Of a stretch of 64,000 nt of DNA, positions 33,601 through 45,300 are shown piece by piece; within the stretch, counting starts at the first letter, position 1; each line of letters opens with the position of its first letter. The DNA lies in contig WAID01000004.1 in assembly GCA_016584495.1 (NCBI GenBank), positions 3,596,001 to 3,660,000 on the forward strand, given 5' to 3'. The DNA is from Celoporthe dispersa. Taxonomy: Eukaryota; Ascomycota; Sordariomycetes; Diaporthales; Cryphonectriaceae. The notes under the pieces were generated by a model, which was given only the letters and a program-made list of their open reading frames with translations, was not told the origin of the DNA and searched no databases. Both the position numbers and the translations under genes were made by a program.

Positions 33601-34934
33601 GGCCCCACACGCAGCGGTCCAGCTCGTCCTCGGTCTTCTTGACGGCCCTCTCGGCCCTCTCGATCTTGGCGAACTCGGCCCGGAGGTGCTGCTCGAGGTC
33701 CTGGTGCCACGTCCAGAGCCGGGAGCTCATGCTGGTCGAGCTGACGGCGGTGTTGAGGCCCATCTTGCGGAGGTTCTCGTCCGTCTCCCGCCACCGGGCC
33801 ATGGCGGCATCGATGCAGTCGGTCTCGAGCCGGGACTGGAACTCCCGCCTCTCGTGGAGCGGCAGTTTGGATATGTCGTAGCCGTCTCTCATCTGCTTGA
33901 AGATCTCGAGGGTGCTCTGGATCGTGCTGAGGCCGCTGCCCTTCTGGGGGTCTCGAGGACCTCGGGCACGACAGATCCATCCGCCGGGGCGACGTCTGCA
34001 GGTGTCGTGGCCGTGGCAGGCTCGGGGCCGCCTTCCGCCCGGGCCTCGTACGCGGCACCACCGTCGTCTTCAAGAGACGCGATGTTGAATTCGGGGTAGT
34101 TCTTGGTGATGGCCGCGATGTCGGCGTCGGACAGGATGTCGGTACAGTAGAGCACATCAAGGCCCTGGTCCGCGGGGACCATGCCCATGTAGCGCTTGAT
34201 GAGCCTGGTGAGCCTCGTCCCCGGGCAGAGGTCGTCAGGAGGGATGCCTTGAGCATGTAGGCAATCGTCTCGGGGGTCTGGGGTAGCCCTGGCTCATGGA
34301 TATGCACCTCGTACCAGGCGTGCATGTCCTCGGCCTTGCCGACGCCAGGGTCCGTCCTGATACGCCTCAGCCACGCCTCGAGGTACTGGTTGTTCATGTT
34401 CATGAGCTGCTCGGGCTCCAGGGAGCCGACGGCCTCCAGGCGCTTGAGCACCAGGGCAGCCCGCTCCAGCTTGCCGACGTGCACGCAGGCCTCGAACACG
34501 GGCACCGCGACCTCGACCTCACCGGGGACGCCCGAGTTGGTAGACCGCCCCGGGGGCGGGCGAGGCTTGGGCTCTGGGAGGATCATAGGCATGGAGGGTC
34601 GAACGACCTGAGGGCGTAGAGCTTGGACTCGGTATGGCCGACAGCGGAGAGATCGCCCACAGCCGTCGCCAGGCTACGCTCGGACAGGCGAGCCGTGTGA
34701 GGCTGGGTGGATGGTTGTCTCCGCCATGGCCGTGATGATCGGGGCCGGGTCGAAAGCCATCTTGAACGTGGCTGTCCCGGAGCGAGTGGCAAGGAGGGGT
34801 AGGAGGAGGAGGAGGAGGAGGCTGTGGAGGTCGGGCTGCCTCGTGGGGGTCGGGCTCTCGAGATGATTAGATAGTCTCGAGATTGATCGGCCGAGGCGGT
34901 AGTTTTGCCTCGACAGATTGGTCCTCACGAACAT
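30612..34934 (-). CDS. RPO41: Mitochondrial DNA-directed RNA polymerase (T7-like)
   Basis: Single-subunit phage-type polymerase (CYT-5 in Neurospora), about 1442 aa when indels are repaired. The ATG at 34934 opens an Arg-rich presequence (MFVRTNLSRQNYRLGR). A PPR-like N-terminal domain follows (FEACVHVGKLERAALVLKRL). Catalytic motifs: motif A HQDGTCNGLQHYAALGGD, motif B KVVKQTVMTNVYGVT, motif C with the catalytic His-Asp in AAVHDSFWTHA, plus FPPNFIHSLDASHM. The normal C-terminus (ELRGSDYFFS-stop at 30612) appears only after a base is added. Single-base losses are inferred at runs 30659-30662, 31798-31802, 32224-32227, 32687-32690, 33946-33950, 34219-34222 and 34596-34598, plus one unresolved slip near 34700. 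With these the length is an exact multiple of three. An essential gene with all motifs intact argues against pseudogene status. Confidence 0.92.
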
Positions 34935-35673
34935 GTTGGCTGCTCAGGACAAAGATCGAACGGGTAGGCAGAGGACACGAGGAGTGGTGGTGGTCGTGTG
35001 ACGCTCACGACGACTCGACAAGAAAGAGGCGCCCTTGATTCATGAGGCAGGGAGATTAAATGAAAAAAATCAAATTAGAACAGTCGATATCTAGATAGGC
35101 TCCCCAGGTCTTCTGAGGTAGAGACGGGACGCAGAGAAGCGTTTGTAGAGGGTTGAAAAGGTGGTAAAGGCAACTGTAAATTTTTTGGCTGTCTGCGCAT
35201 CGCGAACCGCGACAAACAAATTGGCCGTGAGGACTGGTTTTTGCAAGGGACCGCCTAGGCCTGCCGGCAGAATTCCTCGGCAGCGGGAAGTGGCATGTTT
35301 GATTGGACGAGGGCCGGTGACCAAGGAAAGAGGGAGGGAAAAAGAAAAAAATATGACCCACCTGCTCTGAAGTCTTCTCGGTAGGCTCCACAGTGGGTTG
35401 GGGGTGCGGCAAAAAAAAAAAAAAGTTGGGGTACGTGCTGTGGTGTTGCCGTACCTGCCCAGCTGCCTTACTATGATGAGGTACATACGCAGGTACTGTA
35501 CTGTAGCAGTAGTGGTGGCTACAGGGTTCAGGGCCCTGGGATGGTCGCCCCAAGAGCGTAGCAGCCCTCAATTCAAGCTCAAAGTCTCTTTCCGAGGTCA
35601 ACAACGTCCAACCTCCACCTCAACTTGAAGAGAAACGCCCTCCTCCTGTCCACGCCTGCCAGGAGCAAGCCCA
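34935..35673. promoter_or_regulatory. Divergent promoter region, RPO41 / ATP25
   Basis: 739 nt between the start of the mitochondrial RNA polymerase (-) and of ATP25 (+). It contains an A13 run at about 35411-35423 and a TACCTGCC/GTACATACG-like segment near 35450-35500. No gene is supported. The arrangement could co-regulate two mitochondrial gene-expression factors. Confidence 0.5.
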
Positions 35674-37759
35674 ATGGCCCTACAACCAGCTCTCAGGGCA
35701 TCAGCGGCGGGCTGTTCTGCCTGTCGGACATCTCTGCTGCGCCTGTTCGGCTCGCCATCTGCTCCCGCCGTCACCAGGACCTCGCAGCTGTGTCGCCCCT
35801 CGAGACCACCTCCTCCTCCTCTCCTGCTGCCGCGAGGTGTCTCTGCAGGCCACCCGAGGCTTTTCTCCACAGAGCAGCCTCCCAGGGCGGGCAGCGCCGA
35901 GGCTGAGGCCAGCCAGGAGCCCACAGGCTCAGCGCAGGGCCGTGACGATGCCACCACGGCAGAAGAAGAGCCGTGGTATCTGCAGGAGGAGCCACCGAGA
36001 CATCCAGCTGTCATTCCTCCGGTCCAGCCCCTGCCAGAGGTTCCCGGAGGCACACCCGCCATCCTGGGTGACCTCGTCAGGTGTGTCGCCGAGGACATGG
36101 GCCTCGACGACCTCAACCTGATGGACCTGCGCACCCTGGACCCTCCAGCCGCGCTGGGACCCTCCCTCGTCATGCTCTTTGGGACCGCCCGCAGCGAACG
36201 CCACCTGCACTTTTCTGCCGGGCGGCTCAAGTCATGGCTGCGCGACCGGGGCATCCAGGCGCACGCCGACGGCCTGCTGGGGAGGAAGGAGTTCAAGATC
36301 AAGATGCGGCGCAGGCAGAGGAAGGCAAAGCTGCTGGGCACCTCCGAGACGGCCCTGAGCCCTGACGACGGCCTCACCACGCGCTGGGTGTGCATGAACC
36401 TCGGGACGATAGGCGCCACCCCGGTGGACGAGACGGCCTTCCAGGCCGCCGACGGCAGGTTCACCGGGTTTGGCGCCCGCCAGACCGGCACCACCATCGT
36501 GGTCCAGATGCTCACCGAGTCCAAGCGGACGGAGCTGGGCCTCGAGACGCTGTGGTCCCGCATCCTGGCGCGCCGCGGAGTTAGTACCACCGTCGAGGAC
36601 GACCTGGAGTACATGGACGCGGCATCAGACCCAGGCGAGGTGTCCATGTTCGCCGAGGGCAGCTCGCCCAAGACCATGGCGACGCCTGGGCAGCGCCGCT
36701 TCTTCTCCACCGCCTCGTGTCGACGCCCCTCGCCAGCGCGCGGTTCCGGCCAGGTAACGCACCCGCCACAACCCAACCCGGCTGCCAGCGACGTTGACAC
36801 ATTGCTAGACCCCGTGAGATTTCTCAGCGCCAAGACCGCCCAGCTGGAACAGCTGCAGGCCGAGATCGCCGGCCTCTCCCACCCGGAAGCCATGGAGGCA
36901 CTGGCCCGCCCGGGACCGGACAGCCCTCGCCCGTCCTCCGGAGGTGGAACAACGCGCTGCGGTACATGCCCGCGGAACAGAGCTGGCAGTTTCGCCTCTG
37001 GATGGCCGTGGCGGGGCGGAGGATGGGCGCAGAGGGCACACCCTGGACGGCCTGCGCGGCCTGGTCCGGGAGCTGGAGCTCCTGGGCGTCGTCTGCCGGC
37101 GCGACCACTACCTCGAGCTGCTGCAGGCCGTCTACCTCGAGCCGGACGGCAGCGAGGTGCCGCTGGGAGAACAGTCAGAGCTTGCCCTCGCCGTCCTGAA
37201 CGTCATGTCCGAGCGCGGCCAGCCCATCGTCACCACGGACGTCCTCGTGACCCTCATCGAGGCCCTAGCACGAGCTAGGCCCCAGGGCCGGCAGCAGCGC
37301 GAGCTGCAGTCCGTCCTCGAGGGGTTCATGCTCCAGGCGGACCTGCCCTACGTGGGCGACGCCGCCGTCGTCCGGCTCCTCGACGCCTACGCCGCGCAGG
37401 GCAACTGGGAGCGCTGGTGGGATGTCTGGCGCATGCCGCCGAGATATCTCAGGCCCCGCTCGGCGGCGCTGTACATCCACCTCTGGGACACGATGGCCAC
37501 GAGCCAGCACCAGAGGCGCTGTCGCGAGGCCATCCGGTCGTGTTTCTTCGAGATGCTCAACGAGAACCCGCCTGTTCAGCCCACCGGTGCGGTGAAAGAG
37601 GCCCTCGAGGCGTGCATCAGGATCGCTGACCCGACCGCGGAGGAGATCGCGAGGAACCTGATCGTCCGCGATGTCCAGACGCACGACGCCGCACAGCACG
37701 AGTTTGTGCATATGCTCAGGGTGCTCAACCCCAGTGGGCTGGTTCTTTTAGGACGCTGA
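35674..37759 (+). CDS. ATP25: ATP25-like mitochondrial protein (RsfS domain plus ATP9 mRNA factor)
   Basis: 695 aa after two corrections. The N-terminus is a classical matrix presequence (MALQPALRASAAGCSACR, then LLRLFGSPSAPAV). The PWYLQEEPPRHP signature precedes a RsfS/Iojap-like domain: LVRCVAEDMGLDDLNLMDLR, SLVMLFGTARSERHLHFSAG, RLKSWLRDRGIQAHADGLLG, WVCMNLGTIGATPVD and TGTTIVVQMLTESKRTELGL. The C-terminal helical part (LDGLRGLVRELELLGVVCRR, LYIHLWDTMATSQHQRRCRE) corresponds to the region that in yeast Atp25p is cleaved off and stabilises ATP9 (Oli1) mRNA; the N-terminal part associates with the mitochondrial large ribosomal subunit. Single-base losses are inferred at 36924-36926 (CCC) and 37034-37036 (GGG); between them the frame reads NNALRYMPAEQSWQFRLWMA. 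Divergent partner is RPO41. Confidence 0.93.
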
Positions 37760-38009
37760 GCCTCGACTAGAGCGGCCTGCTGGTCTGCGGCCGTGCTTTG
37801 CGACGTGGCTCGCATGTTCCGGGTCAAGGAAAATGTATATATAAAGATACCCCCAGGTCTAGGCTCTATGCAAGGAAATCGCCTCTACAGCTTGCTCCCC
37901 TCTTGACACCTCCTCCTATCCGTTCATCCCACCCATCCCTGAAGACCCAAACGCCACCACCCTGCCGAGCTCCGGGGTCCAGGGACCAGCCCGTCCCCCT
38001 GGGCAGCCC

Positions 38010-39040
38010 TCACAGACCCACGCGTCCCTCCTGCTCGAAGCCAGGACCGGTCCGCCGCTGCCGAAGACATCCCGGCCAGGTCAGCCGCCTTGCAGGGCCA
38101 TCACGCCCGGCACTAACCACAACCACCATCGAGCCCAGACTCAAGGCCCGGCCCGCGGGCGTCCTCGCCTGTGACTGCAGCTCCGAGCCAGAACAAGATG
38201 CCGCCTCGGAGCTCGTCGGGGTCAGCCCGCCCGCGGAGCTCTCCTCCCAGCCCGTGGCGGCACGGGCGTCCTGTCGCGGGTTGGACGACGGTGCCGTGGA
38301 TCCGTGTGCCTGCTGTGTGCCGGGTGAGAATTCTCCTCCTGTCTCGCGGCCTGGCGAGGACGTCGGCGTCAGCCCGCCCGTGGACTCGTCACTACTCGTG
38401 GCGTCGTCGCCGCCGCCGCCGGCAGGCCGGCGGCGGATGATGAGAACCTTGCCAGGGCCCAGCAGCGGCCAGTTAGGTTGGACAGTCCACCAGTGCCCGG
38501 AACCAGGGACAGGACCCGCGTCGGCTGCCTCCTGCTGCTGCTGCTGCTGCTGCTGCTCGTTTTTCTGGGTGGCGCTTGCTCGACGTCGGCACAGCCTGTC
38601 GTCACTGCTATTCCCACCGGGCCCCCAGAAGAGGAGGCTGCGCTCTGGCTCCTGCAGCAACCTGGCGGTGGCGGTGGAGGAGGAGGAGGAGGCTGCGGCC
38701 ACATGTGACCCGAACCTCCCGGGCTATCGCCGCCGACGGCCCAGTCTCTCATCTCGAAGGCCGCGCCGTAGTAGTCGCCAGCACGATCTACAGCGGGCGT
38801 CGGGGGGCAGGCGCACATCGAGCCGACGCCTGAGCTCTGGGACACGTGGCTGATGCTGCGCTCCAGGTCCGGGATCTGCGGTGTGGCGGCGGGGCGGCGG
38901 CGGCGGCGTGGTAGACAGAGGAGGTGGCGGAGGCACAAGAGAGCCCAGCCCAGGAAGCTGAGGAGGACGACGGCGAGGGCGGCGATGGAGAGGATCAGGG
39001 CTGGGCTTCTGTGGAGAAGGCTGGTGTTGGTGTCCTCCAT
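38010..39040 (-). CDS. Single-pass membrane protein with disordered tail, unknown function
   Basis: ATG at 39040 (MEDTNTSLLHRSPA) followed by one hydrophobic segment (about residues 13-40, LILSIAALAVVLLSFLGWAL) and a basic stop-transfer stretch (LPRRRRRP), so type-III/Nout topology is likely with no cleavable signal. The rest is low-complexity: Pro-rich, Ser-rich, poly-Gln. The first frame runs to 38369; the frame that starts inside it runs to 38010. Adding one base at the run 38622-38626 (CCCCC on plus) links them through GGNSSDDRLCRRRASATQKN into a tail containing GHWWTVQPNWPLLGPGKVLI and repeated GGLTPTSS motifs (two copies), which look more protein-like than the alternative. About 343 aa. 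Family not recognised. Confidence 0.6.
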
Positions 39041-40215
39041 GGCGCGGGGCCGATGGGCGGGCGAGTGCTGAACGTGGGGCTCCTGAGATTTACTGTGGGT
39101 GGGCGGGTGGTTGTATGTTTGTTCCGGGGCTCAAGGCTCTAGAGAGAGGATGAGATGGTTCCTCTCTCTCTCTCTGTGCCAGGGTCTCACTGCAGCCAGC
39201 TGTAGTGATACCAGTGGACTTTTTTGTTGTTTCCAGAAGTAGAAGAAGAGATGTTCTAGAAGCGAGGAATTACAAAAGGCAATATATATATATCCCATAA
39301 ATGCAGACATGCAAGCCTCAATGACATCTCAAAACCCACCTGCCTCTCTCTCCCCCGACCTGAACACCTCCTCTCCCAATCGTTTCTGACACTCTAGCCT
39401 TGATTACGGATCCCAGCCCCTCTCTTGTTACCAACATGGCGTGTTTGGGGCGAAGCGGGCGTTTGCAAGGACAATGGACCAAGCTATGGTGAACTCCAGC
39501 TAGCCAGGGACATTGATGCAAGGTGAAAAAGACAAAAAAGAATACCTTTGTTGTCTGCCACTTGAGAAGCCTCCAGGCCGGGGGAAGAGAAGAGGGGGCG
39601 GGGGCGGAGAGGTCTCCCAGCCTAGAGCTTTGTTCTCAGGCAACAACCGCAAAAGTGATAATGAGAGATCATATGTGATGCAATTCCACCTGTTTACTTG
39701 TCTTTATTATGCAGCACTTTTTTTTTATGTACATAGATGAAAAGGGGGAGGTATAGCCACAATGATCACAACCCCTCCCAAGTGTGATTCGCTTTGGCCA
39801 GTAGCTGTCCTTTGTTGTAAACTCCTTCTGCCAAGTAGAGTAGGTCTTCTTCTCTGCTCCAGGGAAGCACAAGGGTTGCTTTTTGTTTTTATTTCTTAAC
39901 AAAGCCAATAGGTTAATATAGGAGAGAGTAACTTGAGAAGCAAACCCCTTAACCATCATCATTGATTGCTTGCGAGATATTTACCAAGACTCAGCAGGAT
40001 ATAAGCTATGTACAGTCATGAATAATCAAAATAACATCACTGCATGTACAGGGTCAGAAAGAAGCACCACAAAAAACAAAAACAAAAAAGGGTCCTCCCT
40101 TCCGTCTGCCCTCCTGAGACTTCTTCTGTGGGTGGTGGTAGCAATAGACAAACTGTTCCTCCACCCTCCTGCGCTCTCTCTCTCTCTCTCTCTCTCACGG
40201 CACGGCGGACATCTC
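39041..40215. other. Intergenic
   Basis: 5' region of the single-TM gene and 3' flank of the beta-propeller gene. It contains a (TA)n patch at about 39283-39292. No gene is supported. Confidence 0.5.
40174..40196. repeat. (CT)n microsatellite
   Basis: About eleven CT dinucleotides immediately downstream (on the minus strand) of the stop codon of the beta-propeller gene, so probably within its 3' UTR. Confidence 0.85.
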
Positions 40216-42372
40216 TCACAGGTACTCATTGGGGATATACAGGGGCATAGAGTCCTCCCACATGGAGTTGGTCAGCAGGGTCTTGTCGGACCCGTCGTAG
40301 TTCATGATCATGATCTGGCCGTACGGCTGGAAGGTGTTGTCGTACTGGGCGCACTCGTCGCGGAAGCCGTACATGCCGCTGTTCCACATGATGCGGCCGT
40401 CGTAGTTCCAGACGGCATGGGCGTCGTTGGCCTCGGAAGTGGTGACGCGGGTCAGCTCGGTGCCGTCGGGCTTGATGGTCATGATGTCGAAGCGGTCCGA
40501 GTACCAGCGCGCGCCGTACGACTCGGTCCAGTTCACGTTGCGGGTGAAGACGATGCGCTCGCCGTCGGGCGACCAGCCGGGGTGTTGTCCCAGCCCCACG
40601 TCAGGTTGGTGGTCGCGTTGGTGGTCAGGTCCAGGACGCGCAGGCCCAGGGCGCGCCGCTGTCCAGGTCCCAGAGGCGGTACACCAGCTTGGTGCCGTCG
40701 GGCGAGTAGGACGGGAACCCTGCGTTCTGCGTGCCGTCCGTCAGGGCCGTGTACCCGCCGCCGGACGCGGGAAACTCGTACAGGACGCCGTTCCCGCTGG
40801 AGCGCCCCGAACCACGTGCCCAGGCCGACCGCGAGCTTGCTGCCGTCGGGGTAGAAGGTGGGCTGGAAGCAGCCGCCGCCGCCCGACTCCACCGTGCCCA
40901 CCTCGCTGGCGTCGCTGCTGTTCCAGATGGAATAGGTGTCGAGCGAGTCGACGAGGGCCGTGTACTCGGGGTCCGAGGTGATGACGGAGCAGTTGGCGTC
41001 GCCCAGCTGCTTCAGCGTGATGGCCACGCGGTTGGTCGCGTTGTTGTGCTGGGGAAGACGTCCATGAAGCGGTACTCCCAGTCCGGGTCGAAGGAGTAGA
41101 GCTCCTCCTCGGCCTGGCGCTGGTCCCAGTACAGCTGCTCGTACACGATCTGGGAGCCGTCGGGCGACCAGGACGGAAGTTGCGGAGGTAGGTGAGGTTG
41201 AAGGACTGGTGGCTCGCGTCCGGGGCCGTGTACTCGACGATGCCGTACTCGCCGCTCTTGAGGATGTAGCCGACGTTGGTGCTGTTGCCGATGTACTGCT
41301 GGCCGACCTTCTGGTAGGACCCGGTCGTGAGGTTCACGATCTCGGTGCCGGTCGCGACGTCGACGCTGCCGATCTGGCCCGTCACGCCCGAGTTCTGGTT
41401 CGAGATGCCGTGGGCGGCGTACGTGTCCTCCCTCGAGATGATGTTGTAGATGATAGTGGAGCCGTCGGGCGACCACCGCGGCTGGCCCACAGACATGTCA
41501 TCGATGCTGAGCACCTTGCGGAAGTCGGTCCCGTTGGGCCTGATCACGTAGATGGAGAGGGTCTGCGTGTGCTCCCAGCCCACGCCGCTGCTGTGGCCTG
41601 TCCAGTCCGTGTCGCGGTCGGAGCTGAAGGCGATCCACTCGCCGTCCGGAGACCACGAGGGCCGGAAGTGGCCCGTCGGCCCGGCCTGGTTCTCGGAGCG
41701 GGTGAGCGCCGTGTCGGTCAGGTTGTAGGACGTGCCGGTGGTCAGGTCCTGGATCCAGATGTTGGCCGTGTTGTTGCCGTACGTCGAGACATAGGCCAGC
41801 TTTGTTCCGTCTGGGGAGAGCGCGCCGGCGTCGTCGTGCGCGTCCGTCTCGACGAGGGTCTCCAGCCCCGTGCTGTCTGGCCTGACCCGGTCTGTGGGGG
41901 TGGGATTCACGTGTCAGCACGCCGCCAGGAGGAGACGGAGGGGGCGGAGGAAGGCGTGCTCCTCTGTCTCCTGTCAGGTACTTACAGACATCGGCCTGGC
42001 CGTCCAGACGACGCTCGCTGGTGAAGACGATCCACTCGCCGTCGGGGGACCAGGTGGCGTGGTAGTCGAACGGGTTGGTCTGGTTGCTCATGAGCTGGAC
42101 GGCGCTGCTGCCATCGGCGTTGGCGACGAAAGGGCCGAGCCCGAGGGGGCGATGCGGTTCATGTAGAAGATGCCATTCTTGCCAGCGATGGGCTCACGCG
42201 GCTTCACGAGGTGAGACCTGGAGCCGTGAGGATGCGAGGGCACGCTCCGTGCCTCGGCCAGCTTGGCGTAGGGGCACGCCTCCCTGTCCTTGAGCTGCTT
42301 GTCGGCGTAGGGGCAGCTGGCAGCAGCCTGGCCCGCCACCAGGGCCAGCACGGCACCGACGGACAGAAGCAT
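40216..42372 (-). CDS. Secreted TolB/DPP-like beta-propeller protein
   Basis: Two exons, 41986-42372 and 40216-41891, with a 94-nt intron (GTAAGT donor, CACAG acceptor). A signal peptide is visible (MLLSVGAVLALVAGQAAA, cleavage before SCPYADK). The body carries at least six WSPDG-type blades (WSPDGEWIVF, LSPDGTKLAYVSTY, WSPDGEWIAFSSD, WSPDGSTIIY, WSPDGSQIVYE, YSPDGTKLVYRL, WSPDGERIVFTRN), the TolB-like PD40 repeat. No catalytic Ser-Asp-His peptidase domain follows, so it is a stand-alone propeller. Several Asn-X-Ser/Thr sites fit secretion. The frame slips near 42140-42142, 41175-41176, 41051-41054, about 40800 (two bases), about 40655 and 40579-40582; restoring bases gives about 689 residues and keeps phase with the intron. 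Role unknown; perhaps extracellular or cell-wall binding. Confidence 0.85.
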
Positions 42373-45300
42373 CTCGAAGATGAAGCGCAGGGGTTGTAAA
42401 AGTGAAGGAGAGGAGGAGGAGGAGGAGGAGGAGGGTGCAGGGAGCGCTGGAGGCCTGTGTTCCTCGTTGACAGAGAGACCATACCAGGAGGACGGCCGTC
42501 GACTTCCAGGGCATGCGCGCCTTGCCTTCTTATACTCACTCGTATGGGAAACCAGACCAAGCAGGACAGGATCGTCGTCTTTAGCCAGGACTGTACCCCC
42601 AGTCCGCCCTTTCCCCTTCTTTCATCATTGCCAGATCCTTGTACGTCGCATCAGGACGTGTCGATCCCGCCCAAGGGTACTGACACGTCCCTGTCCTCCC
42701 TTCTCTCCGGGTACAGGAGTCGAGGTGGTTCCTCCTCGCCATAGCCGAGCATGCGGCGGGTGCAGGCTGTTGTCGTTTCCGCCAATGGGGCGGGGCCTCT
42801 TGTTTCTTCTTTGACTGCTGCTCCAACCGATAGGATGCTACGGTTGCTGCCGCCGTAAAGGGAAACTAAGTCTCCAAGGGGGTTATACAAGGCCATGACC
42901 AGAGCGTGCAGTGGACACATACACACATACACACACACATACTCGGGATCTCTCTCTCTCCCTTCCTCTCTCTCTCTCTCTGTGTGTGTGTCTCTCTGGT
43001 CTGTGCCAAGACGGCCGTATGCAGGCTCCATGATGGAACCATGCCTCGGAGGTTATGCGTGCCTATATTGATCCTTTCGGCGGATCTCTTTTAGGGAGTA
43101 GTCCGTTAGATGGTGCGTGGAAACGCTAGATCTCGCAGAGGGTGGCGTTCGTCTGTCCCTCGTTATTTTTCTTTTTAGGCCCTCGCCCCGCCTGTACAGT
43201 AAACTGTACGTACCTATTTTTTTCCCTCCTCTTTTTCCTTGTTTTCCCTTCCCTCCCCGCGGCCACCCCTGGCTGCGATCGCCCTTGAATATAAAACGAA
43301 ACAAGACCGCACGCTTCGTCCATCTTTTCAGCCGATCCGGGGATGATCACCCGTCCGACAGGGCAGGGGTTCATCTGACCGACCAGGGCCCGTCCCGACC
43401 TGGCACGATATCGTGGAGTAGTCGCCGTCAAGGCCTGCCACCTCATGTTTTTGTCCCATTGGCTCTTCGTTCTGTGCCAAGCCGGCTGCTTCCTAGCTGC
43501 TCGACCTGTCACAAGCGCCCACAGCCTCCTCATGATGACCTCTCGACATCTCCGAGCCCAGCAGCGGACCTCCGACCTGTGTGATGGTCTCGGGGGTCGA
43601 AGGGGTCACACTCATTACGAGGCGCAAGACGTCGTCTGCAGCCCTTTCTTGTCTTCGACCTTCCTAGTCCTGTCGGTCCATGATCGACACCAGACAGCAG
43701 CCCAAGAACGGGGCAAAGATTGGGACTCCCCCTTTCCTGCTCTGGCGCGTCTGGGCGCGGCCGCGCTCCTCCTGGCCCTCTTGTGGGATCGTCGTTGAAG
43801 GTTTGCTCGAGCGAGCGGTGGTGGGGACCCTCAGGCGAACAGCGACGACGGGTAGCATGCCAGGCCTTACTAACCAGCCGGCAGGTCCTGCGTCAAGTGG
43901 AAACAAACTCCACCTTTGGCCTCCTACCAGAGCAAGCCTAGGTGCCGTAGTGTGTCTGTGTGTCCCGGTACTGATAGTATGCTTAGTGTCACTACCGTTG
44001 GAGGCCGTGTACCAGCCTTGCCGCCCTTCCGGAAGGTGAGAAAACGGTCGAGACCCCACAGATGCAACATTTGTGGGGGCCGCACTAACCTTACAACCCC
44101 CTCCAGCCTCGCTCGCTTCGTGCGTACTAAGGTGAAGTACCGTAGCAAGTCTAAGCTTAAAAACAGCCGGCCGCGGAGACGATGCCCTTTGTGAGATGGG
44201 CAGGTCCCTCGGTGTGACTCTGTTTCAGTGCTGCTCGCGAGGAAGGGGGAAAGGAAGGGGGGGGGGGGGGGAGAGCGCAGGACTCTCTCAAGACTCGCGG
44301 CATGTAATTACAGGACGGAGGCGGTCAGGGGACCGTCGACCAGGGTGGGGAGGGAGGGCGGTGCAAGTCGAGCGGTGTCTTCCCCATACCTGTTCAGTCG
44401 AGTCATCCAAGTCCCCAGGGATGGAGAGGGAGAAGAAGGGCAAGGCCCGCTTATGCTGGCGAGCAGGAGGTTGCTGTAAATGATAGCAATGTGATAGGTC
44501 ATCACATACAGTACGTGTGTGTGTGTTCCCAGAGGCGGCGACCCGTGGCGCAGGATCCGCCCGCGGAGGCCTTGTGGTGGTGGGTGGGTGCTGTACCGAG
44601 TGAAATGCTGGGTAATAGTAATAGCCTGCCGATCATGATGCAGGTGACGCGTAGCCCTAAAGTCCGCAGTCGCCGAGCAAGTCGTCAGATGTCTTGAATG
44701 TAAATATTTGGATTTGGCGAGATAGTCGGGACGGGCTCCCGCACCTGTGATTGACTCGATTGCTGCTGGGACGACACCCCAAAGATCCGCCTTAGGCTCC
44801 GGGCTTCATGCCGCTGACGCTGCTTGACGCAATGGATGTCCCTTTTGAGGAATAAGGGATTCCAAACCAAGGGTTGCAGGCTGGCCAGGCTCGCCGTCGC
44901 CAGCCTCCATCACCTCGAGGAGAAGCAGATCCTGCTCGGGGAATTCCCAACACTGGATGGCCTCGCTCGTGTGGTGGCAGTTCGAACCACATCCGTGATC
45001 AGTGATCAAGGCACCTGTGATGTGCCACCCATGAGAGCACCTGGGTAGCAACAGCAACCCTCATTCAGTCGGCGGTGTTCCTGATCAGCTGGTTCTGCCT
45101 GTTAGCCTTCCGCTTGTCTGTCACGACGGCCTCGGCAATAACGTATCCACGAGCTTCAAACCTCTCCAGAGGGTGTGTCTTGCCTCGCGATGCGACTATC
45201 CGCCAAGACTCTGATGGCCTCGCGGCCCTCGACCCGTCACCCTCCTTTCTTCGCCCGGTGGGCATGCCTCAGGAGGCCCAGGGCCTGAATCGCTGGCCCG

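Noticed and set aside
30612..34934. Mitochondrial RNA polymerase as a pseudogene
   Set aside because: There is no nonsense decay between the slips, all catalytic motifs are intact and the repaired length is exact; an indel artefact is more likely.
36750..36811. GT-AG intron in ATP25 (donor GTAACG)
   Set aside because: Removing it breaks the phase of the following DPVRFLSAKTAQLEQL segment, while reading through keeps it.
44970..45010. tRNA-like TTCGAAcc segment
   Set aside because: No matching acceptor, D or anticodon stems could be folded around it.
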